Source: Microbacterium sp. BR1 (lineage in GTDB: Bacteria; Actinomycetota; Actinomycetes; Actinomycetales; Microbacteriaceae). From it: 64,000 nucleotides of DNA. Numbering within the stretch: the first letter of the stretch is position 1; every line of letters begins with the position of its first letter. Of the stretch, positions 30,478 through 39,491 are shown piece after piece. The notes under the pieces are model-generated. The model was not told the DNA's origin and did not search any database. It was given only the letters and a program-made list of their open reading frames with translations. A program made the translations under genes and the position numbers. The stretch covers positions 124,001-188,000 of the forward strand of contig NZ_NMUN01000010.1 of the NCBI RefSeq assembly GCF_002812725.1, read 5' to 3'.

Positions 30478-31931
30478 CTGTCCAGCACCGCCTCCATGAC
30501 CGCCTTGCCGATCGGGGCCGCGAGCAGATTCGATCCGCCCTGCTGGCCTCGCCCCGCGCCGTTCTCCAGCACTACCGCGACCGCAACCTGCGGGTCATCC
30601 GCGGGCGCGAAGCCCGTGAACCAGAGGGTGTACGGAGCGGTCGCACCGTTCTCCGCCGTGCCGGTCTTTCCAGCCACCTCTATGCCCCCTATTCTTGCAC
30701 CCGAGGCGACGCCGCTCTGGACATTCGCCACCATCATCTGGGTCATCGTCGCGGCATCCTTCTCGCTCAGAGCGGTTCCGAATTCGGAGTTGTCAAAGGT
30801 CTGTTGCACCGACAGATCGGGACCGATCACGCGGTCGATCATGCGCGGATTCATCACCACACCGCCGTTCGCGATGCCGGCCGAGACCATCGCCATCTGC
30901 AGCGGCGTGGCTCGCACATCCCCCTGGCCGAAGCCGGTCAGGGCGGTCTGCGCGTCGTCGAGAGCCCGCGGGTAGGTCGAGGCCGTCGACTCCAGCGGCA
31001 TCGTGAAGGACGAGTTGAACCCGTACTTCTCGGCCTCTTCGCGGATGGCGTTGTCGCCGAGTTCCACCGCGAGCTGCGCCATCGGGATGTTGCACGACAG
31101 GCGGAGCGCGTCGGCGAGGGTGACGGTCTCGCCGGGTCCGCAGGTGCCGCCCCCGGCGTTTCCGATGAAGTCGGATGAGCCGGGCAGCTGCCACTGAGCG
31201 GGGTTCGCGAACGTCGACTCGGGGGTGTAGCGCCCGGATGCGAGCGCCGCAGACGCCACGACGAGCTTGAACGTCGAGCCCGGCGGATTCAGCGTGCCGG
31301 CGATCGCTCGGTTCGACAGCGGGCGCAGTGGGTCTGCCTCGAGTGCCGCGTAGGCGTCTTTGACCTCGGTCGAACTGTGCGCGGCGAGCAGGTTGGTGTC
31401 GAAACTCGGCGTCGTGACCATCGCGAGGATGCGACCGGTCGACGGCTCGATCGCGATCACCGCACCCTCGTACCCCTGGAGGGCATCCCAGGCGGCACGT
31501 TGCGCGCGGGGGAGGAGGGTCGTCGCGACGTTGGACCCCTGCGGCTTCTGACCCGTGATGATCTGGTCGATGCGCTGCAGGAACTGCGATCCCGAGGTTC
31601 CGCTGAGGTCCTGGTTCATGGCGCTCTCGAGCCCGGTCCGCGAGTTCAACAGGGGGTTGATGTAGCCGGTGACGGGCGCCCACATCGCCGCATCCGTGTA
31701 GACGCGCTGGAACGAGTAGATGTCATCCGACGGCACCGAGTAGGCGATCGCCGCACCATCGGCGATGATCGCGCCGCGCTGCACCTGGTACGCGTCGTAC
31801 AGTGCGCGCGTGTTCGCGGGATTCTCGGCGAGCGTGTCCACCTGAACGACCTGGATCCAACTCGTCGCGCCGAACAGCGCGAGAAACATCGCGAGGACGA
31901 CGACCGACAGTCGGCGGAGTTCTTTGTTCAT
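30474..31931 (-). CDS. pbpA: Class B penicillin-binding protein PbpA (transpeptidase)
   Basis: This 485-aa peptidoglycan transpeptidase has a single N-terminal anchor (about residues 8-28), a short PBP dimerisation region and a transpeptidase domain with the three active-site motifs STFK (in PPGSTFKLV), SCN (in RLSCNIPM) and KTGTAE. It cross-links stem peptides and pairs with the SEDS glycosyltransferase encoded just upstream. Both neighbours overlap by 4 bp. Confidence 0.96.
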   Translation of the reverse strand: MNKELRRLSVVVLAMFLALFGATSWIQVVQVDTLAENPANTRALYDAYQVQRGAIIADGAAIAYSVPSDDIYSFQRVYTDAAMWAPVTGYINPLLNSRTGLESAMNQDLSGTSGSQFLQRIDQIITGQKPQGSNVATTLLPRAQRAAWDALQGYEGAVIAIEPSTGRILAMVTTPSFDTNLLAAHSSTEVKDAYAALEADPLRPLSNRAIAGTLNPPGSTFKLVVASAALASGRYTPESTFANPAQWQLPGSSDFIGNAGGGTCGPGETVTLADALRLSCNIPMAQLAVELGDNAIREEAEKYGFNSSFTMPLESTASTYPRALDDAQTALTGFGQGDVRATPLQMAMVSAGIANGGVVMNPRMIDRVIGPDLSVQQTFDNSEFGTALSEKDAATMTQMMVANVQSGVASGARIGGIEVAGKTGTAENGATAPYTLWFTGFAPADDPQVAVAVVLENGAGRGQQGGSNLLAAPIGKAVMEAVLDR

Positions 31932-33337
31932 CCGATGACCACCCGCGGACGTGAGCGCACGGCATCCGACACGCGCAGGAAGAGCGCGACGATCAGCCAG
32001 TTCGCGACGAGGGACGAGCCACCGGCCGCGAGGAACGGCGTCGTCAGACCCGTGAGCGGGATCAGACGAGTCACGCCGCCGACCATGATGAAGACCTGCA
32101 GGGCGATCGTGAACGCCAGACCCGTCGCCAGCAGCTTGCCGAAATCATCCTGGCCGGCGAGTCCGATACGGATGCCTCGGCTCACGAAGAGCATGTACAG
32201 GCACAGGATCGCGAACAAGCCGATGAGCCCGAGCTCTTCGCCGAGGCTCGGCACGATGTAGTCGCTCTGCGACAGCGGAGTCAGATAGGGGCGGCCCTGG
32301 CCGAGCCCCGTTCCGACGAGTCCACCCTGAGCGAGCCCGAAGATCCCCTCGACGAGCTGGTAACTGCCCCCGTCGCGCGCGATCACCTCGGGATCGAAGG
32401 CGTGCCACCACGCAGAGATGCGGGATCCGACGTAGGTCATGACCTGCGAGGCGATGAAGACCCCCGCAACCGCCAGGCCCAGACCGATCAGCACCCAGCT
32501 GGTGCGGCCCGTCGCCGTGTAGAGCATCGCGATGAACATGCCGAAGATCAGCACGCCCGTGCCGAGGTCGCGCTGCAGCACGATGATCGCGAGAGAGACG
32601 ACCCAGATGATGAGGAGCGGCCCGATCTCGCGAGCACGCGGCCAGGTCATCCCCAGAAAACGGTGACCCGTCGACGTCATGCTCTCTCGCGTACGGACGA
32701 GGTACCCGGCAAAGAAGATGGCGAGGGCGATCTTCGCGAGCTCCGCCGGCTGGAAGGTGAACAGGCCCCCGATCGAGACCCACACGGCGGCTCCCGTGCC
32801 CTCGGCGGCGAGACCGGGGATGACGGGCAGGATCAGCAGGATCAGGCCGACGAAGCCCGAGACGTATGTGTAGCGGAAGAGCACCCGGTAGTTGCGCAAT
32901 AGCACGACGAGCAGGACGGCGCCGGCCACGGCGATGGCGGTCCACGCGATCTGACGCGTGGACGCGGCATCCCATCCCTCGGCGTCGATGGCGATGTCGA
33001 TCCGGTAGATCATCGCGAGACCCAGGCCCGTGAGCGTCGTGGCGATCGGCACGACGATGGGATCGGCGTTGGGCGCGCGGAAGCGCAGGACGATGTGCAG
33101 TGTGAGCACCAGCACGGCGAGGGCGCCGAAGTAGTAGAGGATCGTCCACTCGATGCCACCGAGCGCCCCGAGCTGCACGAGGGCGACGGCGGAGCCGCTC
33201 ACCGCAAAGGCGAGCAGGAGAAGCCCGAGCTCGCGATTGCGCTGTGTCTGCGGCATCCGGAGCGTGCGCAGCGCCTTCATCACCGTCGTGTCGGCCTTGA
33301 GCTCGGCGGTGTCGCCCGGCTTCGTCGGTGTCGTCAT
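31928..33337 (-). CDS. rodA: SEDS family peptidoglycan glycosyltransferase RodA/FtsW
   Basis: This 469-aa polytopic protein has about 10-12 membrane helices and SEDS motifs such as GAAVWVSIGGLFTFQPAELA, LQRDLGTG and the C-terminal LTGLTTPFLAAGGSSL. SEDS proteins polymerise lipid II into glycan strands together with a class B PBP, here PbpA. The start ATG 33337 overlaps the pstP stop (ATGA); upstream codons in this frame are shadow of pstP. By position it corresponds to the actinobacterial rodA of the pstP-rodA-pbpA-pknA-pknB cluster. Confidence 0.95.
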   Translation of the reverse strand: MTTPTKPGDTAELKADTTVMKALRTLRMPQTQRNRELGLLLLAFAVSGSAVALVQLGALGGIEWTILYYFGALAVLVLTLHIVLRFRAPNADPIVVPIATTLTGLGLAMIYRIDIAIDAEGWDAASTRQIAWTAIAVAGAVLLVVLLRNYRVLFRYTYVSGFVGLILLILPVIPGLAAEGTGAAVWVSIGGLFTFQPAELAKIALAIFFAGYLVRTRESMTSTGHRFLGMTWPRAREIGPLLIIWVVSLAIIVLQRDLGTGVLIFGMFIAMLYTATGRTSWVLIGLGLAVAGVFIASQVMTYVGSRISAWWHAFDPEVIARDGGSYQLVEGIFGLAQGGLVGTGLGQGRPYLTPLSQSDYIVPSLGEELGLIGLFAILCLYMLFVSRGIRIGLAGQDDFGKLLATGLAFTIALQVFIMVGGVTRLIPLTGLTTPFLAAGGSSLVANWLIVALFLRVSDAVRSRPRVVIG

Positions 33338-34581
33338 GGGTTCACCCCCTGCGGCTCGGTCGTGGCGCGCAGGCGCTCGACGATTTCGCGCGCCTCGGTC
33401 AGCGACCCCGCCGAGACGGTGGACTCGACGGCTTGGCGCGTGAACTCGTCGAGATCGTCGAGATCGATGCCGGTCTCTTCGTAGACCTCGGACAGGGTGA
33501 TGGGTCCGATGTCCTGCTGGATTCCGCGATAGACGACGACCATGTCTTGATCGGCGCCCACGAAGAAGCGAGTCTGGGTCCACGAGTAGGCGAGGAACGC
33601 GCCGCCCGCGAGCAGCGCTGCCACGACCACCGCGCCGACGATCCAGCCGACGCGGCGTCGACGAGCGCGCCGCCGGTCCTCTTCGATCAGCTCTTCGAGG
33701 AACTCCTCCGCCGGTTCGAAGTGTGTCGGCTCGTTCGCCGCCTGGCGGTTGGGGTGCAGCCAGCTGCTGCGACCCGGGCGTGCGGCGGGAACGTCGAAAT
33801 CGAGCGGCGTCGACGCCGATCCGACGACGGTCGGCGTGCCGATGACGACGGGATGCGAACCCCCGACATCGACGATCACCATGGTGACGTTGTCGGGTGC
33901 GCCGGCGTCGAGTGCCTGCTTGAGGAGGACGTCCGCTGTGCGCTGGGGCGTGAGTCCCTGGCCGAGTGCCTTGGCGGTGTGCGCGTCGTCCACAACGCCC
34001 GAGAGGCCATCCGAGCACAGCAGCCAACGGTCACCGGGCTGGGTCGCCATGATGAACGTGTCGACGTCGGGATGGGCATCCATATCGCCGAGCACGCGCA
34101 TCAGCACGGAACGGCGCGGGTGGAAGCGGGCCTCTTCGACGGTGATTCGTCCCGAATCGACCAGGCGCTGGACGAAGGTGTGGTCGGTCGTGATCTGCGT
34201 GAGCTGACCGTCACGGAAGAGATAGATGCGCGAGTCGCCGATGTGCGCGATGACGGCGTGGTCGTCGATCATCAGCAGGGCGCTGACCGTCGTGCCGAGT
34301 CCTGAGAGCTCCGGTCGCTGCTCGACCGTGTCGATGAGCGCGGACGCCGTCTCGGTGATCGTGTCGCGCAGCACGCGTTCGGCCTCGGCCGTGCTCGCGA
34401 AGGGCCGGTCGAGGTCTTCGAGGTGCCGAATCGCTATCGAGGATGCGACGTCACCCCCCGCGTGACCACCCATACCGTCGGCGACGACGTACAGGTTGGA
34501 CCCGGCGTAACCCGAGTCCTGGTTGTTGGAGCGCACCTTGCCCGTGTGGGACAGGGCCGCCGCGGAACCCTCGAAGACCAT
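33334..34581 (-). CDS. pstP: PP2C-type Ser/Thr phosphatase PstP
   Basis: This is a 415-aa protein. An N-terminal PP2C domain of about 240 residues carries the metal-binding motifs VRSNNQDSG, VVADGMGGHAGG, CSDGLSGVV and DNVTMVIVD. A linker, a basic stretch and one membrane helix (about residues 303-323) lead to an extracytoplasmic C-terminus. It reverses phosphorylation by PknA/PknB. It lies between fhaB (3-bp gap) and rodA (4-bp overlap). Confidence 0.96.
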   Translation of the reverse strand: MVFEGSAAALSHTGKVRSNNQDSGYAGSNLYVVADGMGGHAGGDVASSIAIRHLEDLDRPFASTAEAERVLRDTITETASALIDTVEQRPELSGLGTTVSALLMIDDHAVIAHIGDSRIYLFRDGQLTQITTDHTFVQRLVDSGRITVEEARFHPRRSVLMRVLGDMDAHPDVDTFIMATQPGDRWLLCSDGLSGVVDDAHTAKALGQGLTPQRTADVLLKQALDAGAPDNVTMVIVDVGGSHPVVIGTPTVVGSASTPLDFDVPAARPGRSSWLHPNRQAANEPTHFEPAEEFLEELIEEDRRRARRRRVGWIVGAVVVAALLAGGAFLAYSWTQTRFFVGADQDMVVVYRGIQQDIGPITLSEVYEETGIDLDDLDEFTRQAVESTVSAGSLTEAREIVERLRATTEPQGVNP

Positions 34582-34584
34582 CGA

Positions 34585-35148
34585 CTACTTCCGCAACTCG
34601 AAGGTCGTCGCGCCGACCTTGATCGGCGCGCCGATCGTCACGGGGGTGGGGGCCTGCACACGGGCACCGTCGTGCCAGGTGCCGTTCGTCGAATCGAGGT
34701 CTTGAATCATCCACTGCTCGCCCCACAGCACCAGGCGCGCGTGATGGCTGGAGGTGTAGTCGTCGCGGATCACCAGTCCCGACTCGCTCGACCGGCCGAT
34801 CGTGAGCGGCTCGTTCGTCAGAGGGAGTTCGAGCCCGGCCTTGGGTCCCGAGGTGATGACGATGCGCTGCACGGACTCGGTCGTCGCGGCGCCGCCCTTC
34901 TTGCTCGGGCGGTTCGCAGCTGCGGGAGCAACGGACGCGGCCGCTGCCGGTGCGGCGGGCGGGGGGACAGCTGCGGTAGCCGACCCCGCGGCGGCGGCTC
35001 CGGCTGCCGCCTCACCCGCGGGCTCCGGCATCCGTCGCACGCGAACGCCGAACAGGTCAGCACGCATCGAATAGACGACGACGAACACGAAGGCCCAGAG
35101 CAGGATCAGGAAACCGATCCGCAGGAGCAGGAGCGTGAGCTCGCTCAT
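34585..35148 (-). CDS. fhaB: FHA domain protein FhaB (FipA-like)
   Basis: This 187-aa protein has an N-terminal membrane helix (about residues 4-26), an Ala/Pro-rich spacer and a C-terminal FHA phosphothreonine-binding domain with the conserved IGRSSESGLVI, SSHHARL and DLDSTNGTWHDG motifs. In Mycobacterium FhaB/FipA links kinase signalling to the divisome. The start ATG 35148 overlaps the fhaA stop by 4 bp. Confidence 0.94.
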   Translation of the reverse strand: MSELTLLLLRIGFLILLWAFVFVVVYSMRADLFGVRVRRMPEPAGEAAAGAAAAGSATAAVPPPAAPAAAASVAPAAANRPSKKGGAATTESVQRIVITSGPKAGLELPLTNEPLTIGRSSESGLVIRDDYTSSHHARLVLWGEQWMIQDLDSTNGTWHDGARVQAPTPVTIGAPIKVGATTFELRK

Positions 35149-35888
35149 CGCGCCCCGTTCCCACCGAGTGCGTCGAACGCGCGAGTCACATCGGCCGGGG
35201 GCGGGGACGGCGGCTTCGGGGGGCGGGCCTGCGCGACGACGCGAAAGACGATGTCGGTGCGTCCGATCCGGATCGTCGAGTCCGGTTCGAGCGCCGCCTG
35301 CGTGACGCGCTGTCCATTGAGCGAGGACCCATTCGTCGAGCCGAGGTCGCGGACCATGGCGCGCTCGCCATCCCAGAGGATCTCGACGTGCTTGCGGCTC
35401 GTTCCGGCGTCGGGAATCGTGATGTCGGCGTCGCTGCCGCGGCCGATGACGGTCCGGCTCGAGGTCAGCGGGTGCCGCGTCCCATCGATATCGACGACCG
35501 CGCGCCACGAGACGCGACCCTCTTCCGTGGTCGACGTCACGCGCAGCGTGCCCGAGGCGAGATTGGGGTCGACACCGAGTCGGATGCTGACGGCACCCGC
35601 AAAGGTGTAGCCCTGCGCCTTGGCGTGCTTCTGCACGAGGGTGTCGAGCTCGCTCAGCAGCGTGTCGCCGAGCGCGGCCATCTTCGCGTGATCGTCGGGC
35701 GAGAGCTCGACGACGAACGTATTGGGCGCGAGGATGCGGTCGCGGCTGACGACCGCGGCCTTCTTGTCGAGCTCGCCGCGCAGGGCGGAGGCGATCTCAA
35801 CGGGTTGGATACCGCTGCGAAAGGTGCGCGCGAAAGCGCCGTTCACGGCGCGCTCGAGACCCTTCTCGAAGCTGTCAAGTAGACCCAC
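35145..35888 (-). CDS. fhaA: FHA domain protein FhaA (DUF3662-FHA)
   Basis: This 247-aa cytoplasmic protein has an N-terminal DUF3662 domain (starting MGLLDSFEKGLERAVNGAFAR), a linker, and an FHA domain at about 140-225 with VIGRGSDADITI, SRKHVEI and DLGSTNGSSLNG. FhaA binds phosphorylated partners such as MurJ in mycobacteria. The linker is much shorter than in mycobacterial FhaA (527 aa). It is the first gene of the operon; GAGGAG precedes the ATG. Confidence 0.94.
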   Translation of the reverse strand: MGLLDSFEKGLERAVNGAFARTFRSGIQPVEIASALRGELDKKAAVVSRDRILAPNTFVVELSPDDHAKMAALGDTLLSELDTLVQKHAKAQGYTFAGAVSIRLGVDPNLASGTLRVTSTTEEGRVSWRAVVDIDGTRHPLTSSRTVIGRGSDADITIPDAGTSRKHVEILWDGERAMVRDLGSTNGSSLNGQRVTQAALEPDSTIRIGRTDIVFRVVAQARPPKPPSPPPADVTRAFDALGGNGAR

Positions 35889-36058
35889 GGGGCTCCTCAG
35901 GCGGGGCGGATGGTAGGCCCATCGTAGTCAGCGAGCCTGGATAGGCACCGACGATCCGCGAGTTGCGTGAGATACCGCGGGTGGATCCGCGTCCCTGGGC
36001 CCCACGAGCCCGTGATATTCTCGGGAAGTTGAGTTTCGGGGTGCATGTCCCGAGATTC

Positions 36059-36142
36059 GCGCGAGTGGCGGAATAGGCAGACGCGCTGGCTTCAGGTGCC
36101 AGTGCCCGAAAGGGCGTGGGGGTTCAACTCCCCCCTCGCGCA
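36059..36142 (+). tRNA. tRNA-Leu (anticodon CAG)
   Basis: The acceptor GCGCGAG/CTCGCGC, the long variable arm of class II tRNAs (TGCCCGAAAGGGCGT), the anticodon CAG at 36093-36095 and the T-loop GTTCAACTC are all present. CCA is not encoded. A tRNA-Leu next to fhaA is a common actinobacterial arrangement. Confidence 0.96.
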
Positions 36143-36208
36143 CAGCAGGGATCGACCCCCGATCAGGTATTTCTGGTCGGGGGTCTTGCTGTTCGCGCTG
36201 CGCCACGC

Positions 36209-36853
36209 TCAGGCGAGTGGATGCTGCTCGCGCACGATCGCTTCGGCCCCGAGTTCGTCTCGTGCCGCGACGGCGTCGCGTAGCCGCACGAACGAGTCCC
36301 GACGGGCGACCGGATCGGCGGGATGTGGGGTCCACGGGCCGACGAACCAGCTGACGGGCAGGTAGATCTCGCGCAGCGTGGACACAAGCATCCGATTCCC
36401 CGCCGCGAAGCTGGCCCGGCGGTGGAAACGGACGTACATCGTCGTCAGTGCCGCTACATCGTCGGATGTCGCGACGGCGATGATCTCGTCGAGATCCGAG
36501 ACCAGCGCCGCGAGTGTCTCGTCGTCGGCTCGGCGCACCGCCAGGCGCAGCGCCATGCCGGCGAGTTGGCCGATGTACTCCAAAGCCTCGTCTCGACTCG
36601 ACTCGTCCGGAGTCGTCACGCGTGTGTAGCGGTGCGCGGACACCTCGACCATGCCCTGTCGCTCGAGCCGCTGGATCGCCTCACGAACCGGGGTACGTGA
36701 GATCCCGTAGAGGTCGGCGATCTCGACATCGCGCACCCGCTCGCCGGGCGCGAGACGGCCGTCGACGATGGCCTGCGCGAGGAGTTCGTAGACCGTGTCG
36801 GCCAGGGCGGAGCCTCGGGCCTCTAGTCGTGCGGGAGGTGCTTCTAGGGGCAT
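36209..36853 (-). CDS. GntR family regulator with FCD domain
   Basis: This 214-aa regulator has an N-terminal winged helix (ADTVYELLAQAIVDGRLAPGERV then EIADLYGISRTPVREAIQRL, about residues 18-75) and a C-terminal all-helical FCD effector domain. FadR-type regulators typically sense a carboxylic acid and repress a nearby catabolic gene, but no such gene is adjacent: the neighbours are tRNA-Leu and cspA. The target and ligand are therefore unknown. Confidence 0.9.
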   Translation of the reverse strand: MPLEAPPARLEARGSALADTVYELLAQAIVDGRLAPGERVRDVEIADLYGISRTPVREAIQRLERQGMVEVSAHRYTRVTTPDESSRDEALEYIGQLAGMALRLAVRRADDETLAALVSDLDEIIAVATSDDVAALTTMYVRFHRRASFAAGNRMLVSTLREIYLPVSWFVGPWTPHPADPVARRDSFVRLRDAVAARDELGAEAIVREQHPLA

Positions 36854-36940
36854 TACGGGTGCCTCTTCGGGTAAGGCACGGCGGGGACCGCCGCTCGAAT
36901 AATGCGAGACATCTTACGCACGGAAAGGAGGGAAACGGAT

Positions 36941-37060
36941 GTGAGTGTTCCGGCCCGTGCGATCACGTTCGGGCAACGTTTGTGTCACCTTCTTTCGAAG
37001 GCATTGCGCGAAGTTGCCCCCGGCGGGGTAGCGTGGTACCACAATCCCGCGTCACCATAA
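36941..37060 (+). CDS. Candidate 39-codon ORF upstream of cspA
   Basis: A very strong Shine-Dalgarno (AAAGGAGGG, 36924-36932) is followed 8 bases later by GTG 36941, opening a 39-codon frame that begins MSVPARAITFGQ and stops at TAA 37058-37060. An ATG-TGA pair overlaps the GTG. The peptide (one Cys, Leu-rich centre) has no recognisable motif. The predicted cspA promoter lies inside it. It may be a leader peptide, a small protein or chance; the ribosome site is the main evidence. Confidence 0.35.
   Translation: MSVPARAITFGQRLCHLLSKALREVAPGGVAWYHNPASP
37014..37042 (+). promoter_or_regulatory. Candidate cspA promoter
   Basis: TTGCCC at 37014-37019 and TACCAC at 37037-37042 are separated by 17 bp, about 50 bp before the cspA ATG, leaving a short 5' leader. 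Confidence 0.45.
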
Positions 37061-37093
37061 CGATCGGTGCGCGGCTGAAGAGAATGGCAAGGC

Positions 37094-37300
37094 ATGTCTA
37101 GCACGGGAACCGTCAAGTGGTTCAACGCCGAAAAGGGTTTCGGCTTCATCGCCCCCGATGAGGGTGGCGCCGACGTCTTCGCGCACTACACCGCTATCCA
37201 GGCGGGCGGCTACCGCTCGCTCGAGGAGAACCAGCGCGTGGAGTTCGAGACGGCTCAGGGCCCGAAGGGCCTCCAGGCCGAGAACATCCGCCCCGTCTAG
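37094..37300 (+). CDS. cspA: Cold-shock domain protein
   Basis: This 68-aa single CSD protein binds single-stranded nucleic acids. It has RNP1 KGFGFI and RNP2 DVFAHYTAI. The N-terminus [15 protein letters not shown] is typical. Such proteins act as RNA chaperones in the cold or constitutively. A clear terminator hairpin follows, so it is monocistronic. Confidence 0.96.
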   Translation: MSSTGTVKWFNAEKGFGFIAPDEGGADVFAHYTAIQAGGYRSLEENQRVEFETAQGPKGLQAENIRPV

Positions 37301-37318
37301 GGAGCGAATCACACAAGG

Positions 37319-37360
37319 ACGCACTCCGGAGCTCACGCTCTGGGGTGCGTTCTGCTTTTT
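37319..37360 (+). terminator. Intrinsic terminator after cspA
   Basis: The stem ACGCACTCC / GGGGTGCGT with an inner GAGC/GCTC pairing is followed by TCTGCTTTTT. This is a canonical hairpin with a T-run. Confidence 0.85.
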
Positions 37361-37388
37361 CCGGTCGACCACGTCCGTCATCCGGCAG

Positions 37389-39455
37389 TCAGCCGTGCCG
37401 CAGCATGTCGACGCCAGCGGTCGCGAACTGGCGCAGGGTCGCATCCGGCAGGAACGCGCGGGTGAGTCCGGCCGCGATCCGCGTGAGGTCTCCCTCGTCG
37501 CGATACAGCAGGTAGATCGGTTCGTACCGCGGATTGAACTTCGTCTTGAAGCGGTGCAACGATCGGAAGCCGTAGACGGGCTCGAGCGCGCTCGACAGCG
37601 AGGTCAGCAGCTGGGCGATCGCGCCCTCGTCGGGTGAAGCCTCGTGTGCGAGCGGCGCACCCGACAGCGAGAGGGTCAGCGCCCCCTCAGCGGCGAAGTC
37701 GCGGGCGGACGATCCGATCAAGAACTCCATCACCGGACCGAATCCGCCGTCACGGCGGCGCATCAGGTCCAGGGTCCACCCCTGCACCGTGCCGCCGGTG
37801 CCGTAGACGGGCAACCACGACAGAAAGCCGTCGACATCACCGTTCGGTGCGATGGCGAGTGCAATACGCACATCGGGATCTTCGGCCTCCTGCAGCGTTC
37901 CCAGCGTGAACCGCATCTCGGGTAGGCCCTTGTCTCCCACCCACGACTCCGAGATGGCCCGCAACTGCTGCCTGACACCCCACGGCTCGGCCGCCATGGA
38001 CGTGAGGCGGAACGTCATCCCGTCCCGCTCGCCCCGGTTGAGCGCCTGCCGCACGTACGACCACGCCTTGCCGGTGAACTCCAGGCCGGGCAGGTCGACG
38101 ATGGTGTCGTCCGCAATGACCAGAGCGCGCCACCCGTCCGGCATTGCGTCGCGCGTGACCTGACTGCTGCTGAAGAAGCAGGGGATGAGCCCCTGGCCCT
38201 CGGTCGTGCGCACGAACGTCGCGACCGAATCGGGGACGGATGCGGGGGGACCGAGGGGGTCGGCGAGTGCAATCGCGACGCCGAGCCTGTGCTGGAAGGC
38301 GACCATACCTTCGCCTGTCCGCAGGTAGCGCAGCCCATCCCACGTGGCCATCCACGAGAGGTTGCCCCCGCCCTCTTGGCGGATCAGGGCACGCACCTCG
38401 TCGTTCGATACGGCGGAACCCTCGCCGATCCGACGGCGGTGGGTTGCTCGGAACGCTCGACGCACCATGAGCAGGTACACGAAGAACAAGGCCCAGAGGA
38501 TCGAGGTCGCGAGCGCGACATCCGGGTCTCCGTAGACGTCGATGACCTCGGCGGGATAGAGCGCGAACAAGACGATGATGGCGACGGCGACGAGCAGGTT
38601 CACGCCCGCCCACAGCACGGTCAGGATCCAGGCCCAGCGGCGCCCGAGGCGCAGGCCCCGCGAGACGAGCAAGACCACGACCGTGTCGATCGCCACATCG
38701 AGCCATGGCCCGTCGAGGGGCGCGGTCGGGCCGAACGGTCCGTTCGTGGGCAGCAGCAGCGACAGGATCTGGATGACCGCGAGGGAGAGGATCACGGCGA
38801 AAGCCAGCAACCGCTGCTCACGGATCGTCGTGCGCTGGATGCGGAACGATCGATCGATCAGCAGCACCAGCACGATTGCGAAAGCGTGCTCGACATCGGC
38901 GAGGGATCCCAGCAGCAGCAGGCTTATCGCCGCGTAGGCGAACACGATGACCCATCCGCGCTGACGCCACGGCGCGGCGAGCAATCCGATGGACGCGGCG
39001 ATGCAGGCCATGGTCCCGCCCGAGGCGCCCACATCGAGCTGGCCCGCCAGGGTGATGGCCCAGGGCCAGGGGAGCAGGCTGGCGAACATGAGGAAGGCCG
39101 CGGTTGCGAAGATCGCGAAGAGCTGACCGAAACCGAAGTAGAGCAGCGCGATTCGCGTGCCGCGCTTCATCTCGAGGTAGCCGAGGCCCACCAGGCTCAG
39201 GAGGGTCGGGATGTAGACGACGGGGTGCGCGACGAAGAAGGTTCCTGTGAAGGGCGTCCACCACCTGCCCGCCTCGAGCGCGGGGAGCCCGTAGGCGACG
39301 GCCTCGAACCAGGGCTGCTCGGTTACCGGTCGCCAGAGACCCTGCCCGAGGAGGCCGACCGCGATGATCAGAACCAGCAGGGCGAGCGTCGCGGGTACGG
39401 TGCGGGCGACGCTTCCGAAAGAGCGGGAAGGATGCGTGGGTGTCGGGGCGCTCAC
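37389..39455 (-). CDS. Rhomboid-like membrane domain fused to DUF2156 (MprF-type) domain
   Basis: This is a 688-aa protein. Residues about 15-230 form a rhomboid-like bundle with GRWWTPFTGTFFVAHPV, the serine motif GASGG and a later helix with VEHAFA, so the positions of the rhomboid Ser/His pair are occupied. Further helices run to about residue 335. The C-terminal half is a cytoplasmic DUF2156 domain, the acyl-transfer domain of lysylphosphatidylglycerol synthases such as MprF. It may modify membrane lipids with an amino acid from aminoacyl-tRNA. The canonical MprF flippase domain is not apparent. The start is GTG 39455. Confidence 0.85.
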   Translation of the reverse strand: MSAPTPTHPSRSFGSVARTVPATLALLVLIIAVGLLGQGLWRPVTEQPWFEAVAYGLPALEAGRWWTPFTGTFFVAHPVVYIPTLLSLVGLGYLEMKRGTRIALLYFGFGQLFAIFATAAFLMFASLLPWPWAITLAGQLDVGASGGTMACIAASIGLLAAPWRQRGWVIVFAYAAISLLLLGSLADVEHAFAIVLVLLIDRSFRIQRTTIREQRLLAFAVILSLAVIQILSLLLPTNGPFGPTAPLDGPWLDVAIDTVVVLLVSRGLRLGRRWAWILTVLWAGVNLLVAVAIIVLFALYPAEVIDVYGDPDVALATSILWALFFVYLLMVRRAFRATHRRRIGEGSAVSNDEVRALIRQEGGGNLSWMATWDGLRYLRTGEGMVAFQHRLGVAIALADPLGPPASVPDSVATFVRTTEGQGLIPCFFSSSQVTRDAMPDGWRALVIADDTIVDLPGLEFTGKAWSYVRQALNRGERDGMTFRLTSMAAEPWGVRQQLRAISESWVGDKGLPEMRFTLGTLQEAEDPDVRIALAIAPNGDVDGFLSWLPVYGTGGTVQGWTLDLMRRRDGGFGPVMEFLIGSSARDFAAEGALTLSLSGAPLAHEASPDEGAIAQLLTSLSSALEPVYGFRSLHRFKTKFNPRYEPIYLLYRDEGDLTRIAAGLTRAFLPDATLRQFATAGVDMLRHG

Positions 39456-39491
39456 GCTGTCAGGGTAGCGAGGGATCCGCGTCGGGGAGTC

